Positions 1 to 10,100 of a DNA stretch of 23,725 nucleotides are shown piece by piece. The notes under the pieces were generated by a model, which searched no databases, was not told the origin of the DNA, and was given only the letters and a program-made list of their open reading frames with translations. How positions within the stretch are numbered: position 1 is the first letter of the stretch; every line of letters begins with the position of its first letter. A program made the translations under genes and the position numbers. The stretch covers positions 1 through 23,725 of the forward strand of contig JAQGDQ010000585.1 in assembly GCA_030141605.1 (NCBI GenBank). Direction: 5' to 3'. Origin of the DNA: Tubiluchus corallicola (lineage: Eukaryota > Priapulida > Priapulimorpha > Priapulimorphida > Tubiluchidae).

Positions 1-145
1 ATAATACACGAACATCCTACATAGCCCTCAATTATTACGCCAAGCCAGTAGCAGTTTTTACTAAGCTAAAGTTACAAGGTTATAAGCAGAGTATAATGGT
101 TGACATTAAAATCATTGAGAAATTCAACATTATCTTCGAGTAGAA
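1..145 (+). other. Unrecognised coding-like segment, upstream copy (partial)
   Basis: An open frame enters at the window edge and ends at a TAG near 141-143. Its peptide includes AKPVAVFTKLKLQGYKQSIM. A diverged copy at 3552-3729 reads AKPAAFTELKLKGYKQNIMD in the same phase. The two differ by a codon-sized indel (PVAVFT against PAAFT) and by many substitutions that leave the frame open, which suggests a coding origin. I do not recognise the protein. It could be an exon of a duplicated gene or a piece of a mobile-element ORF. There is no start codon or clear splice site, and the 5' side is cut by the window edge. Confidence 0.4.
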
Positions 146-1134
146 ATTGTGGACTACGAACTCCCAATGGAAAGTTTCCAAACTAAAAGCTTGATTTTTG
201 ATACTCTTGGACACTGGACTCACTGCTGCCATTGGTGCTGCTGATTTCAGTTATTGTTACAGATCCTCGACAATTAGGCCCATGATTAGGCCTCATTCAT
301 TGTTCTGTGACGTTACCACTGACTGATTTTACGGTGCAACAAAAACAAAGTTAGAATTAAAAGATGCATTCATAAAAAAGTTTACATGGTTTAAGGAAAA
401 CTTTAGCTTTTAAGTCTATGGTAGGAAGTATTATTAATGCAGTCCACCTTTCAATATTTCTTGCAATGTTTCATGGGAGTTGGGAGAGCATTTGACGGCT
501 AGAGGAAGTAAAGGACTACTGTTACAGGTGATGTGACACATCTGCCTGTCGAACAATGTCACAAACGAGGAAGCGTGCTTATCAGTTTCGTATCTGTCTA
601 GGCTGTTTCGTTCTTCCATCCAAGCACATAACCATCTTCCTTTGATCAATTTAAATTTCCTGCACGTTCATAAAAGATCTATAGAAATATCAACCAGTTT
701 CCTGGGAGGTACCATAAACTTGGTGATTGCCCGATTCTCTTGCTTTGAGGGCCAATCACCTTTCAGTATCTCTCTACAGTATTTAACGAACTCACACTTT
801 CGAATACCCGAAATCGTAATAAAATTTTAGGGGTCAGAGGATATTAACAATGCGAGCACTAAAAATTGAATACCTGACAATTAAATTGCTCTCTACATCT
901 CAGCTAGGTTGTGGTGTTTTCGGTGTAAAACTTCTTAAATTTTTAAACTGTCTTAGAGTTCATAATTTCTACGCAGAAGGTGGGGCAAAATTATTTTTTC
1001 TTTGCAAATTTATTCCTAAATAAGAAGCTGAAAGCTGAATTATTTTCATGCAAGTTTTTGAATAATGCTTGGCAAGTGATCGACACTTCATTTTAAAAGG
1101 AAATAAATCTGAGACGAATTTGAATTCTCATAAT
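146..1134. other. Non-coding stretch, nothing recognised
   Basis: This is AT-rich DNA with frequent stops on both strands. Two short open frames (434-649 minus, 642-830 plus) have no recognisable motif, signal peptide or splice context. I treat the interval as intergenic or intronic. Confidence 0.5.
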
Positions 1135-1450
1135 CAGTAAGCAATCGATCGATCAGTCGGACAATGTCTAAATGAGCTAGTAACTGAATAGTAAATCAAT
1201 CAATCAATTAATCAATCAATCATCTGTCAATTAACCAGTCAGCCAATAAATCAGTCAGTCAACTAGTCAATCAATCAGCTAACCAATCGACGGATCACCT
1301 AACCAACCAGTCAACTAAACTTATTAACAACTACTTAGTAAACCAATAGTCAAGCTATCCACCTGTCCATCCATCTGTTGATCTGTTTTTCAGCCTGTTT
1401 ACCATCGTGCCAACTTGTGTCCTTGTCTGTCAGTCAACCAAGCAATCAGT
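1135..1450. repeat. Degenerate tetranucleotide (CAAT/CAGT) low-complexity tract
   Basis: The interval is dominated by drifting tetramers of the form CAAT, CAGT, CAAC and GATC, with the clearest run at about 1196-1300 (repeated TCAATCAATCAAT and CAGTCAGTCAAC). The units are imperfect, as expected of an old microsatellite that has accumulated substitutions. No gene is visible in it. Confidence 0.7.
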
Positions 1451-2117
1451 AAATTACTGAAAAGCTGGCAGGTAATTTGCCGAAAAACGAGTCATATTAT
1501 AATTTAATAAAGTAAGTAAAAGAAATCTTTCAAATTTTGGGTACTAGTAAAAGTTTCTGTTGAGGTCTACTGAGGTATTTGACCAAAACGCAGTTCTGAT
1601 GACAATAATTATTATTACTATTTGGTTTCTTGATTCGATTTGAGTCGGGTAATGTTGAGTAATGGCCACAGTATATTCACTAGACTATCCTAGAAGCCAA
1701 ATTCTCGGCTAAAATTTTGCACAGAAAAAGAATCGTTAAAAAAGAAAAGAATGTTTCATTAAGCAATTGTCTAATTCTATTGTACAGGACTTTACAGAAT
1801 ATTCTAAATTTTTCAAACTCTGGACATTTTCAACAGTGTAGCCATTTAACACAAAAATTGTAAAGCAGCAAATGTTTTTTTTTTGGTTTCTGGATCTGTA
1901 CAAAAGTATTTCAAATGTAAAGTTAATATCATCTTCATACATGCAGTAGATCGTGATTACTCAAGTATGAAAGTTTCTATAGTTGTGACACGCATGTATT
2001 ACTTCTGAATGTTCCTGCAAGACTGATTGTAAACAAATGATATACATTAAATTTATGCAATTACTCCTCCTAAGTGTTCCTCAATGACGACTTTTTGTAT
2101 TACTTCCCGAAATGTAA
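1451..2117. other. Non-coding stretch upstream of the protease relic
   Basis: AT-rich sequence with a T-run near 1874-1883. The minus-strand open frame at 1736-1942 has no recognisable domain. An upstream exon supplying a start codon for the protease could lie here, but I could not identify one. Confidence 0.4.
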
Positions 2118-3012
2118 TTCGAACTGGAAGACAAATTGGATGTGGTAGCGCTTGTGTTAGTGTGTAACACATGGCTCTGGTTTGTTGCTGGTCTGTCTAC
2201 ATCGCCCCCTTCTTCTACGTCCACTGGAAGTTCATTGGATAATATTACAGAACAGGCTGCTGAGCCAAGGATTCGCGGGGGAGAAGAAATATTTGAAAAA
2301 GAATTTCCCAAAATAGTATTTTTAATTTTTGGTGAATACCGTTGTGGGGGAATTCTCGTCGATCACGTCTGGGTTTTAACAGCTCTTGAAACAGGGTTTT
2401 AACAGGAAAACCTCTAAAAAATTTTGAACCTGGAAAACATCTGCAAGTCTATATTGGAGATAATAATGTGTGGAAGTCACCTATAGTCCGAGGGGTTAGG
2501 TGGTACAAGTTGCATCCTCGTTTTAGGCTCGGAAAAACGTTTCTGGAACATGATGTTGCTCTTCTGCGAATGAGCAGACATGTTGAGTATACAGTTATTA
2601 AAGGAACCGACAGCGATATTCGGCCTGCTAAACTGCCCGTTTGTTGCAGCATGATTATGTTAATGAACAAGTCTTAATTGCTGGTTGGGGAAGTCTTGGG
2701 ATTAAAGGCTTACCAACGCGCACACATGACCGATTACAAAAAGCTGAATTAAGGGTAATCAATATTGGTAGTTGTGGTTATTATAAAAAAGATATTAATA
2801 TCTGCGCATATTATCCAACTCGCAGTGGTACAGAAGGTGGCTCAGGCGGACCAATGGTGTTAAAAAATACCGAAGAGACAATTGGTATTATAGTAAGTGC
2901 AGCTGGTAAAGATTTCAGTACCGTGACTATTGCTGCCAAAATTTGTACCTATTTGGATTGGATTTCAGATACGATGTATTTTTTACGTTCCTCAAAGCAA
3001 CAGTATCTTTGA
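2118..3012 (+). pseudogene. Trypsin-like (S1) serine protease relic, frameshifted and catalytically degenerate
   Basis: Three successive reading frames together follow a chymotrypsin-fold S1 domain. The first (2118-2402) has a hydrophobic leader-like stretch, a Ser/Thr-rich linker, an activation-site-like RIRGG (normally IVGG), CGGILV and WVLTA. The second (about 2406-2640) has HLQVYIGDN and the Asp102 motif HDVALLRM. The third (about 2650-3012) has VLIAGWGS, then GGSGGP and a C-terminal YLDWI. The His57 block AAHC is missing. Asp194 of GDSGGP is Gly, and the Cys normally at 191 is Thr; Ser195 remains. No in-frame ATG precedes the leader: an in-frame TAA lies at 2115-2117, so any start must come from an unseen upstream exon. 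Frameshift 1 coincides with a 23-bp direct duplication at 2371-2405. Frameshift 2 lies near 2635-2660. No intron is evident inside the domain, which fits a decayed retrocopy. Assembly error could explain the frameshifts but not the changed residues. AATAAA occurs at 3263-3268. Confidence 0.8.
2371..2405 (+). repeat. 23-bp direct duplication causing the first protease frameshift
   Basis: The 12-mer GGGTTTTAACAG occurs at 2371-2382 and again at 2394-2405, a 23-bp offset. Twenty-three is not a multiple of three, and the reading frame before and after differs by exactly this amount. Removing one unit would put the flanking frames in register, but still without the His57 block. Confidence 0.75.
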
Positions 3013-3551
3013 CACTGCGCATAACACAGCTCCACTGTACACCATAAGATATGAAAATTTGTGTAATTACAGTTTTACATGTTGGTTATCTTTCAATGCA
3101 ATGACTATAGATGATTAAGAAAAAGTAACTGTATTTAAAGTCTTGCATCCTATCTTTTTCTTTTACAGTTTTTAAGCTAAAATACTTCGCATTAAATAAT
3201 TGTTTTCATACTTTATAACATTTGTCTGGATAATATAAAAATGTTACAAAATATGACTTAATAATAAAATTTGTTTATCATTCGTAAATGATTATTTATG
3301 TTATTTATTTCATTGTCTCAAATTACTTGCAATAAATCTCACAATAAATATCTTACACAACTAGTGAACTGATGCAAAAGGTGTTTCTATAGAAACAGGC
3401 TAAATCAGATATCCTCGATTATGACACTCTCTGTACAATAATTGGTGATGATGCCCAATATGAAAGTATAAATTCCATCACATACCACTCCGGGCTTATT
3501 TATAGATAACTAGCAAAGGCCGCGCAAATAATTTTGCTTATAAAACCACNT
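3013..3551. other. Protease 3' flank: polyadenylation signals and a 16-bp palindrome
   Basis: AATAAA hexamers occur at 3263-3268, 3331-3336 and 3343-3348, so a 3' UTR is plausible. A perfect 16-bp palindrome, TGTTTCTATAGAAACA, is at 3382-3397. An ambiguous base (n) is at 3550, immediately before the next coding-like segment. No gene is seen. Confidence 0.5.
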
Positions 3552-3729
3552 ATAATCAACAATGCGCGAACATCCTGCCTAGTGTTCGTTACTTTTCCTA
3601 ACGCAAAGCCAGCAGCTTTTACTGAACTAAAGTTAAAAGGTTATAAGCAGAATATAATGGATGACGTCAGAACAATGGCTTTGCCTCAGCAGTTTTCCAA
3701 GCGAAAATTGCCAATTGGCAACATCTAAT
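3552..3729 (+). other. Unrecognised coding-like segment, downstream copy
   Basis: This is the partner of the segment at 1-145. Both start with a GCGAACATCCT/ACGAACATCCT motif and share the peptide core KPxAxFTxLKLxGYKQxIMxD. The open frame runs to a TAA ending near 3728. Beyond the core the two copies diverge, though a weak match continues (GTTTTCCAAG against AGTTTCCAAA). The pair brackets the protease relic as a direct repeat of about 3.55 kb spacing. Function unknown; no intact start or splice sites can be assigned. Confidence 0.4.
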
Positions 3730-4382
3730 TAACTCGTCGTCACTTCTCTTGGTGGACCTGCCTAGAATATAGCCACATCATCGTGTAGCACTGTTCTTAT
3801 TGTTTCTAAAGACAAATATATCTTTTTCCAAGAGTCATACTAAACGCCGCTAGAAAGTTTTTTCTACAGGCCGTTTGGCCAAAATTTCTGAAAAATTGGG
3901 AGTTGTGATCGAGAAAATGTGTCCATTACGAGGCGCCGTGGCCCTCTCGCGAGTTCTAAATATGGCTACTACACCCACCATTGAAAGGGCTATCTATCCA
4001 TAGCCAGCACCACCCATAGCCCATTCCCATTCTCCAGAAATAAGAGTTATAAGTTTCGCAAAAAACAGCACAAAAATGGCCATTTTAGGTAGTTTTGCAC
4101 TTTAGGTAGAAAGAGCATGATCGCATATGCAGTATGTGTTGTCAGTTGTCACCTGTTTAAAAACCGTGTACCAGCATATTCTTGTACTGCGACAATTTAG
4201 GCTATTATTCGTGAACAAACAGTATTTTTTGTTTAGGATTTTATCAAGTTTATGTATAAATTTTAGTATGTTTGTGTGTTTAGAATTACAATTATAACAT
4301 TAAAATTACATATTACGTTTGTTTGTTTTAAAGATCAAGAAACCCATATCCGTTGCTTAAAAACGCCAATACACTTCATTTG
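3730..4382. other. Non-coding stretch, nothing recognised
   Basis: A somewhat more GC-rich patch lies at about 3900-4100, but no open frame longer than a few dozen codons has recognisable content. No TIR or TSD pair was found. Confidence 0.4.
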
Positions 4383-4794
4383 GAATTCAAGATGGCTGCA
4401 GCCGCATGCGTAATATATAATATAGTAATATATTAGCTATATTGCATATATAAGGCAGATAGAATGGTGGTTTTAGTATCCAGATAAAGGTAAAGGACCA
4501 GGGTTGTATTCAGAACAGATTTTCAAGATGTCTGACAACAAGTTGTCGCTAGCTTATAAAGGCCACATCTTAACTGTTAAAGTAGATAGGATGGTTTTTG
4601 TGTAAATGCAGTGTAAACGGTCAAGCAATCAACATCTGTAACATAAATAAATTTATGATATCGCTTATAAAGAATTTCAAGATGGTTGCCAAGACGGCGT
4701 AACGACACATTAGCTATATCGCATGTTCTACTGGAGGTAGGGTGGTGATTTTAGTAAAAATGTTCTACTGAAGATCGAATAATGATTTTAGTGA
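4383..4794 (+). repeat. Diverged local direct repeats sharing TTCAAGATGG and TGGTGATTTTAGTA blocks
   Basis: Segment 4383-4478 (AATTCAAGATGGCTG, then ATTAGCTATATTGCAT, then GGTGGTTTTAGTA) is echoed at 4673-4756 (AATTTCAAGATGGTTG, then ATTAGCTATATCGCAT, then GGTGGTGATTTTAGTA). A third partial unit follows at about 4760-4794 (TGTTCTACTGAAGAT, then ATGATTTTAGTGA). These look like old local duplications. No coding capacity is evident. Confidence 0.55.
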
Positions 4795-6270
4795 CTAGAT
4801 ACATGTTAAAAATCCTGGTATATAGATAACACATATGAGATTACTCTTAAAACAACCTGTTACATTCACTACCCCATTTGCAGAGAACTATGTAAAGATT
4901 AGTTCACTTGAACTATCCTAAGCAAAATGTCATACTTGCCTCTCTATGTTAATTTTATTGGAACTTTTTTTCATTTACACTGTATATTGTTTGTGCAAAA
5001 ACCTGGCGGCCATTTTCTTTTTGTGTTACTGATCCTTTACTTTCGAAGCCGGCAACAGTTTTTTGGATTCAACATAGATGATCATGGTGACAATTATAAA
5101 CAAACTATCGTTTTAGAAGACATTTCTGCAATGAAGAAATGGCCACGTTGTTTTCACTTAATAGAATTCATTTCTTGATTGATAAAGTTATGTGAACAAC
5201 CTTGCAGAAAAAATATTTTCTAAAATAATAGTTCGTCACTATAAATTGCACTGATAATGAACTTACCCATTAATATCGCAGGAATGCGCAAAATCAGCAC
5301 AAAACAGGTTATCCAAAAACACGACATTCTTGGCTTGCTGTTAGAGGCTCAAGCCACTTGACACCAGAAGCATAGTCACAGTTTTAAATTTCCTCCTGGC
5401 TATGCGATAGCGAAACTAGTTTTACATTAGTAATCAGGTACCGTAATGCTATTATAAAAAATTAAACACTCTGCCGTACATCATAATGTCATTTACAAAG
5501 CACTTTGTCATACATCATCATGCCGTTGACCTACAGAAGGGAATGCATGGCACGGAGCACACTCGCTCCAAGGTAGAATGAATGCGGATTTCTGCAGTAG
5601 ATAATAAAATAATACTTGTAGCTCAAGTTTAATAGAAAATAGTAAAATTATACGCGTAAACCAGTCTGTATTTTCCAACGGTTTGCTGATAAAAACATTG
5701 TTTCTTTTATACGCATCTCAAAGACAATGCGCAAAAGCTACTGTAAACTAGGACAATGAGTGGTTTCCAGTCAAAATCATTAATTCACGTTGTACGATTA
5801 GTCTAGATTTTTCACTTCAACACTGTTGAAATATTGACAAAGCTAGCTTGGTGCTTAAATTTTGTTTGTTTGTTTTTGAAATTCATTCAAATTTAATAGA
5901 AAAAGGTGGGAAAGCTAGACTGTAGCCCCAAGTTAACAAATCAGTCTTTACTCCAGACCCAAATAAACGAAAAACATTTGTATCGCCTCTTTCTACTTGA
6001 TAAAATTGACTAGTTGACGAAAAACCAAGAACGTGTCATTAAAATATGCGCATAATTATTGAGCAAAATTACGTTTACAATGGGATCATTAAGCAGAGTA
6101 GTTACATTAGTACAACAATAGCTTCTGATGTTTGGCCTGCTGCATACTGACAGTTAACGACCTGCTAAGCTTCACTAAGATGAAATTAGTACATAATATG
6201 ACAAACGTATTGACAAACGCATCGACTAGAATCCACCTTATAGATTAAAGGTTTCCAAGACTACCTGTAA
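4795..6270. other. Non-coding stretch, nothing convincing
   Basis: The 83-codon open frame at 4927-5178 has no domain I recognise and no supported splice sites. The remainder has stops in all frames. I see no element boundaries. Confidence 0.4.
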
Positions 6271-6271
6271 C

Positions 6272-6451
6272 AATAGACCACACCTAGTTATGTAGGTCAA
6301 TCAATAAGAAACTTCCAGGAGATAACATAGCGCTGTTAGGCTACTATGCTAACTCTATCTAATACAGACTTCAGAAAAAAAACTATTAGAAATAGAATAG
6401 ATAGTTCATTTAATGGGCTGTTAGGCAGAACAGGCAGTAATGTGGTCTATT
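6272..6451. repeat. Small inverted-repeat unit (possible MITE remnant)
   Basis: AATAGACCACA at 6272-6282 is perfectly inverted as TGTGGTCTATT at 6441-6451, bounding about 180 bp. No target duplication is clear and similarity fades quickly beyond the 11 bp, so this is only a candidate. Confidence 0.3.
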
Positions 6452-7660
6452 ACTGATTCCTTTCCCCATTGCGACTGCGATTTCCATGGTGGTTTTTCAC
6501 ATTAATACGTTCTCGTGTGAATCTAATTTTAATTCTCATTTTCATGTTACAGCTTTATGCCCTTCTCCTATCGTATTTCTCCTCCTAAAAATTACCCTTT
6601 ATTTCTGCACCTGCGCATTAATAGAAAGAGCTATCACTAAAATTAATGTTGTATAACCTTGGAATGTACCGCTGGGAGTCGTAATAAACCGAGTCATATA
6701 TTACCCGAGACTAGGGTTACCATATGTCAGGGTGGGTTTTCAAAAAATCGGCAGTTTGTCCGGGTTTTGCCTCAATCCGTAAGTATGTGCGGACGTTGCC
6801 AACTGCAGAGGCGTATGGCAGTAAGAGACAAAGAAAAGCTCATTAGTTGTCTATACGAGATGTTGCTAACGTCTCAAAATGCAACCCTTGTAAAAGCTTT
6901 GTGTACATATTTACTGAACAAAAGTAAGCAATGCGCACATCACTATGGGTCACACGGCTCACACCGCTATCAACACTCGACGTATTCGCTATCGTCTTAA
7001 AATGCCGTCAGCTTCCGGAAGCCATTTTGTTTCATTTTATGTGAATTTCTGTAAATTTGTATAGTTTAAGCATAACTGTTTCTGAGGGCCAAGAAGAAGC
7101 AGGCGACTGACACTTGCAGTGTGTTAATGTTTTTTACAGTATAGCCATTTGGTATTGCTACTAGAATACATGGAGGCCTATTTGTATAATTTGCCTTTTA
7201 TTTTGCATTGTTTTAATAGACCCTAGACTGGTCATTTTTGCATACTTACAAGTGTGCGAAACCGGGACTACCCAGGACTCGACTGTAATAGATACCCTCA
7301 ATCCCTTGTTTTATGAAACTTTTTCATTTTTGAGGACACTTTTAGTTATGTTTTTGCTAAACTGCTGCTAGTACTGCTTCCAAAGTTAATATCTATCATA
7401 TTACATTATGGAGTCTATTTAGGGGGCATTCAATTCAACTCATATTTAATAACATGCAATTTTTTTTCCAATAGGTTACATGTGGCACGTGATACCTGTC
7501 TCCCGTCTTGAGACACGTGTTCTAACTTGAAACTTGATAACTGTAATTGCACACAAAGATTAACGTGATGATACGCACATGTGGCCTATTCGTGACTATA
7601 ATCCCACGGGGATCATAAAACAAATTAACCAGGACCTTTTAATAAAAATGATAATTCAGC
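6452..7660. other. Non-coding stretch, nothing recognised
   Basis: The longest open frame here (6659-7000 plus) reads as low-information sequence without a domain. No polyadenylation, promoter or transposon architecture can be defended. Confidence 0.4.
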
Positions 7661-7668
7661 ACATAGTT

Positions 7669-8397
7669 CAGAGATGGACTGACAGCGGATTTGCAGTTGC
7701 GGTATTCGCGAGGATTTTGCGGATTGCGTAGTGAAATATATGCGGATTGCTGACTGCGGATTTTTAATGCCTAAAATATGGGATTTTGCACAAAATTGCA
7801 GCAAGGAAAAGCCAAATATGTAAGGCAAATTTTCCTTGCTGCAAAATTTGCCTTACTTTTGTAAAGTAAGTGTTTGTACAAAGAGTTTACATAATTTCAG
7901 CTCGTTAAGCATTCCCTTGTGCATTGAAAGATTTGTTGCCATATTAAACGCCTTTCATTACTAGTTTATTTCAAGATTTCCTCATCGCTCCTTGCCTTTT
8001 TGCTGCTTCCCGATATTTTACCGGGAAATTCCTAGACGCAAAACATTGCCCATGGTTACAACGATTATAATTTTTTACTCGAGCCTATTATGATTTGTGG
8101 AGTTGTATGATGGGCATAATGTGGTGGAGTGACGTAGTATGTACATCGTGCTGTGTGAGTTGTCGTTGACGGTTTGCAAGCAAAATTTGGGCCTGGCTAG
8201 TAATTTATCATTGATTCGCGATTATAACTCCTAGCTTCATACAGAGAAACGGTTTTTACAATAGGGCACACATATAAAGGGTAGTTAGTTTATTGTCTAC
8301 ATTTTTGCGGATATTGCGAGTACACGGCTATTCAAATTTCACTCGGATCGGTAGTCTTGCGGATAAAACAACAAAGTGATAACCACCCATCTCTTTT
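7669..8397. mobile_element. Non-autonomous hAT-type DNA transposon with 8-bp target duplication
   Basis: The 8-mer ACATAGTT at 7661-7668 is repeated exactly at 8398-8405, flanking a 729-bp unit. The left end begins CAGAGATGG and the right end contains the inverse CCATCTCT (8387-8394), with a few extra T residues before the target duplication. Both ends carry subterminal TGCGGAT-type repeats: at least four on the left between 7681 and 7762, and two on the right near 8306 and 8358. An 8-bp duplication, a CAGAG-type end and subterminal repeats are typical of hAT elements. There is no transposase ORF, so it would need a helper element. Slight damage at the right end suggests it is not recent. Confidence 0.8.
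7796..7856. repeat. Two overlapping, mutually exclusive perfect hairpins inside the hAT element
   Basis: TTGCAGCAAGGAAAA at 7796-7810 pairs with TTTTCCTTGCTGCAA at 7830-7844 (15 bp). Independently, GTAAGGCAAATTTT at 7820-7833 pairs with AAAATTTGCCTTAC at 7843-7856 (14 bp). The two stems share the bases 7830-7833 and 7843-7844, so only one can form fully at a time. Confidence 0.85.
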
Positions 8398-8405
8398 ACA
8401 TAGTT

Positions 8406-9116
8406 GTAAAAACAATTATTACGATAGACAAAAATGCCAACAACTTTTAAAAAACAGTGCCAATGTATAGAATAAATATAAGAATAGAGAAAACTTTAAG
8501 TTCTGAGAAGCACAAGTAATATTATAGAGAACTCTTTCAACTGTTTAGCATTCTTTCTGTTTTCATTTTAAGTCATTTCAAATCTAAGTGGCACATTGAC
8601 AAGATAATTACTATATAAATCTTCTACAGAAATAATAAACAGATTACATTTACACACAATACAGACAGTGGTCAGAATAAAAAATAAGTTCATTAAATAC
8701 GCATACCCTCTATTTGACAGACATTGACGGAGTTTCAATAGCAACCCATTCTTTTAGTTGAACATGCATTACTTTACAAATACAAACATTGTCGCGAAAA
8801 ATCCAGAAAATTTAGAAATTTCTAAACAAAATAAAAATTGAAAGTTAATTAAAACCTATGAAGCACACTAAAACACAGTGAAATTCACAGGCATGTTCCA
8901 ACACTTTGCGTCACCAGTGCACTAAACGCAGCTACTGTAGGGATGCACGTGCAACTAGGATTTTACGTAATCACCTTTTCGTACCTTTTAACAGAAAAAA
9001 AGAATTTAGGATTTTTTATTGCACCAAAATATGTGAATTCCTTGCGTCAAAACCTCAAAACAATTTCTACTGTGCGACTACATTTAAAAACCATTTGAAG
9101 ACACACCAATTTAAAA

Positions 9117-9117
<1 letters not shown>
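8406..9117. other. Non-coding stretch, nothing recognised
   Basis: AT-rich, with no open frame of recognisable content. The open frame at 8906-9295 runs through the adjacent (TTA)n tract and the LTR and is not treated as a gene. Confidence 0.5.

Positions 9118-9157
<40 letters not shown>
9118..9157 (+). repeat. (TTA)n microsatellite
   Basis: About thirteen near-perfect TTA/ATT units directly abut the LTR boundary at 9158. An LTR element may have inserted at the edge of a pre-existing microsatellite. Confidence 0.9.
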
Positions 9158-9158
<1 letters not shown>

Positions 9159-9499
9159 GTAACGGATCCGGGTGCCGATCCGTCTCCTCAGAATGTATCG
9201 AGCGGCAGACGAGTTATGAAAGTACTACAACAGACGAGAAAAGTAAAAAGATACGGAATGCGAGTGTAAATTTAACTTTATTGCACAACCGGTAACTCCA
9301 AAAGAATGACATGTGAACAGACTTTTGTATAAAAAATCAGCAAACCTACAGCAATCACCTTTACAGACAGAAAGGCCAGGTTGGAATCGTCAAATTACGA
9401 CATGCATTCTGTTTTATACAGGTACATTTGCATTACTGGGCTTCTCGACTATACCCATTACTAACATTATGGGGTTAGTCAAAACCCGTCTTCGTAACA
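9158..9499 (-). mobile_element. LTR of an LTR retrotransposon (minus orientation), truncated element
   Basis: Read on the minus strand, this 342-bp unit starts TGTTACGAAGACGGG and ends GGATCCGTTACA, giving TG...CA ends. Promoter-like TATAAAA is at 9418-9412. A polyadenylation signal AATAAA follows at 9282-9277, 135 bases downstream, in the order expected for U3, R and U5. A polypurine tract (TGAGGAGGGGGTAG, minus strand, 9513-9500) sits immediately before the LTR, as in a 3' LTR. No second LTR, gag or pol is visible in the window and no target duplication matches, so this is a 3' end fragment rather than a clean solo LTR. The family (Ty3- or Bel-like) cannot be assigned. Confidence 0.65.
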
Positions 9500-9513
9500 C
9501 TACCCCCTCCTCA
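9500..9513 (-). other. Polypurine tract adjoining the LTR
   Basis: Minus-strand purine run directly 5' of the LTR start. In LTR retroelements this position primes plus-strand DNA synthesis. Its presence sets the element orientation. Confidence 0.55.
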
Positions 9514-9547
9514 ATTTCCATTTGTCCACAAATGAGTTACAGCAAAT

Positions 9548-9609
9548 GCAAATGCAATTAAATTTTACTCTAGTTGGGTTGCAAATGCAATTAAATTTTA
9601 CTCTAGTTG
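9548..9609 (+). repeat. 33-bp-period tandem duplication
   Basis: A 29-base unit beginning GCAAATGCAATTAAATTT occurs at 9548-9576 and is repeated without a mismatch at 9581-9609. Perfect identity points to a recent local duplication. It may lie within remnants of the LTR element's internal region. Confidence 0.9.
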
Positions 9610-9945
9610 AACCCAACAAAAGTCATTCAAAGTTGAGCAAATCAGTTTAACAAAATAATCAAAATTGTAAATAGCACTAGTACAAATATGTAGAATCCCG
9701 GCTTTAGCAAATCTATCCAGGTTTATGACAGCATAAAACTGAAAACGGTGAGTTGATAATCCTTTTTCCTGTGGGAAGAGATCAATGATCCACTTCTTGT
9801 GAGTGCAGTGTATCGATATCTATCGAGACTGTCCCAAAAAACAATACAGTCAGTCTTAAACAGAAACCAGTCTTTGCACAGCACGCTATCGGCAAAACAG
9901 GCCTTGAAACGAAAAAGCATTCTACTAGTTACTTCCGAGGCACTG
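9610..9945. other. Non-coding stretch, nothing recognised
   Basis: A 65-codon minus-strand open frame (9723-9920) lacks any recognisable motif. No element ends were identified. Confidence 0.4.
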
Positions 9946-9949
9946 AGAC

Positions 9950-10100
9950 AACCTCTATGATGTGGTACATTGTGAACAGTCTATAGAAGTTCTCCTGGGG
10001 CGTCGGTAGGGATTCGAACCATCTGTCTGCCCGGTGAAATAAAGTAGTTGCGATACTTGCGAAGGTGTAGGGTACTCCAGCCATGTGCTACAACGGTATT
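9950..10100 (-). mobile_element. Probable tRNA-derived SINE remnant
   Basis: On the minus strand GGTTCGAATCC (10020-10010) is a perfect match to the RNA polymerase III B-box consensus. A box-A-like TAGCACATGGCTGG lies upstream at 10090-10077. The A-to-B spacing of about 70 bases is longer than in a normal tRNA gene, so a functional tRNA is unlikely. The element ends are unclear. The B-box alone could be coincidental, but both boxes in order on one strand favour a tRNA-headed SINE. Confidence 0.45.

Noticed and set aside
1135-1450. CRISPR-like array
   Set aside because: Repeats are four-base units with drift and no spacers; it is a degenerate microsatellite.
6705-7310. Possible element bounded by CTAGGGTTACCA and an inverse GGGTAGTCCCGG-like end
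   Set aside because: End similarity is too weak and no target duplication was found.
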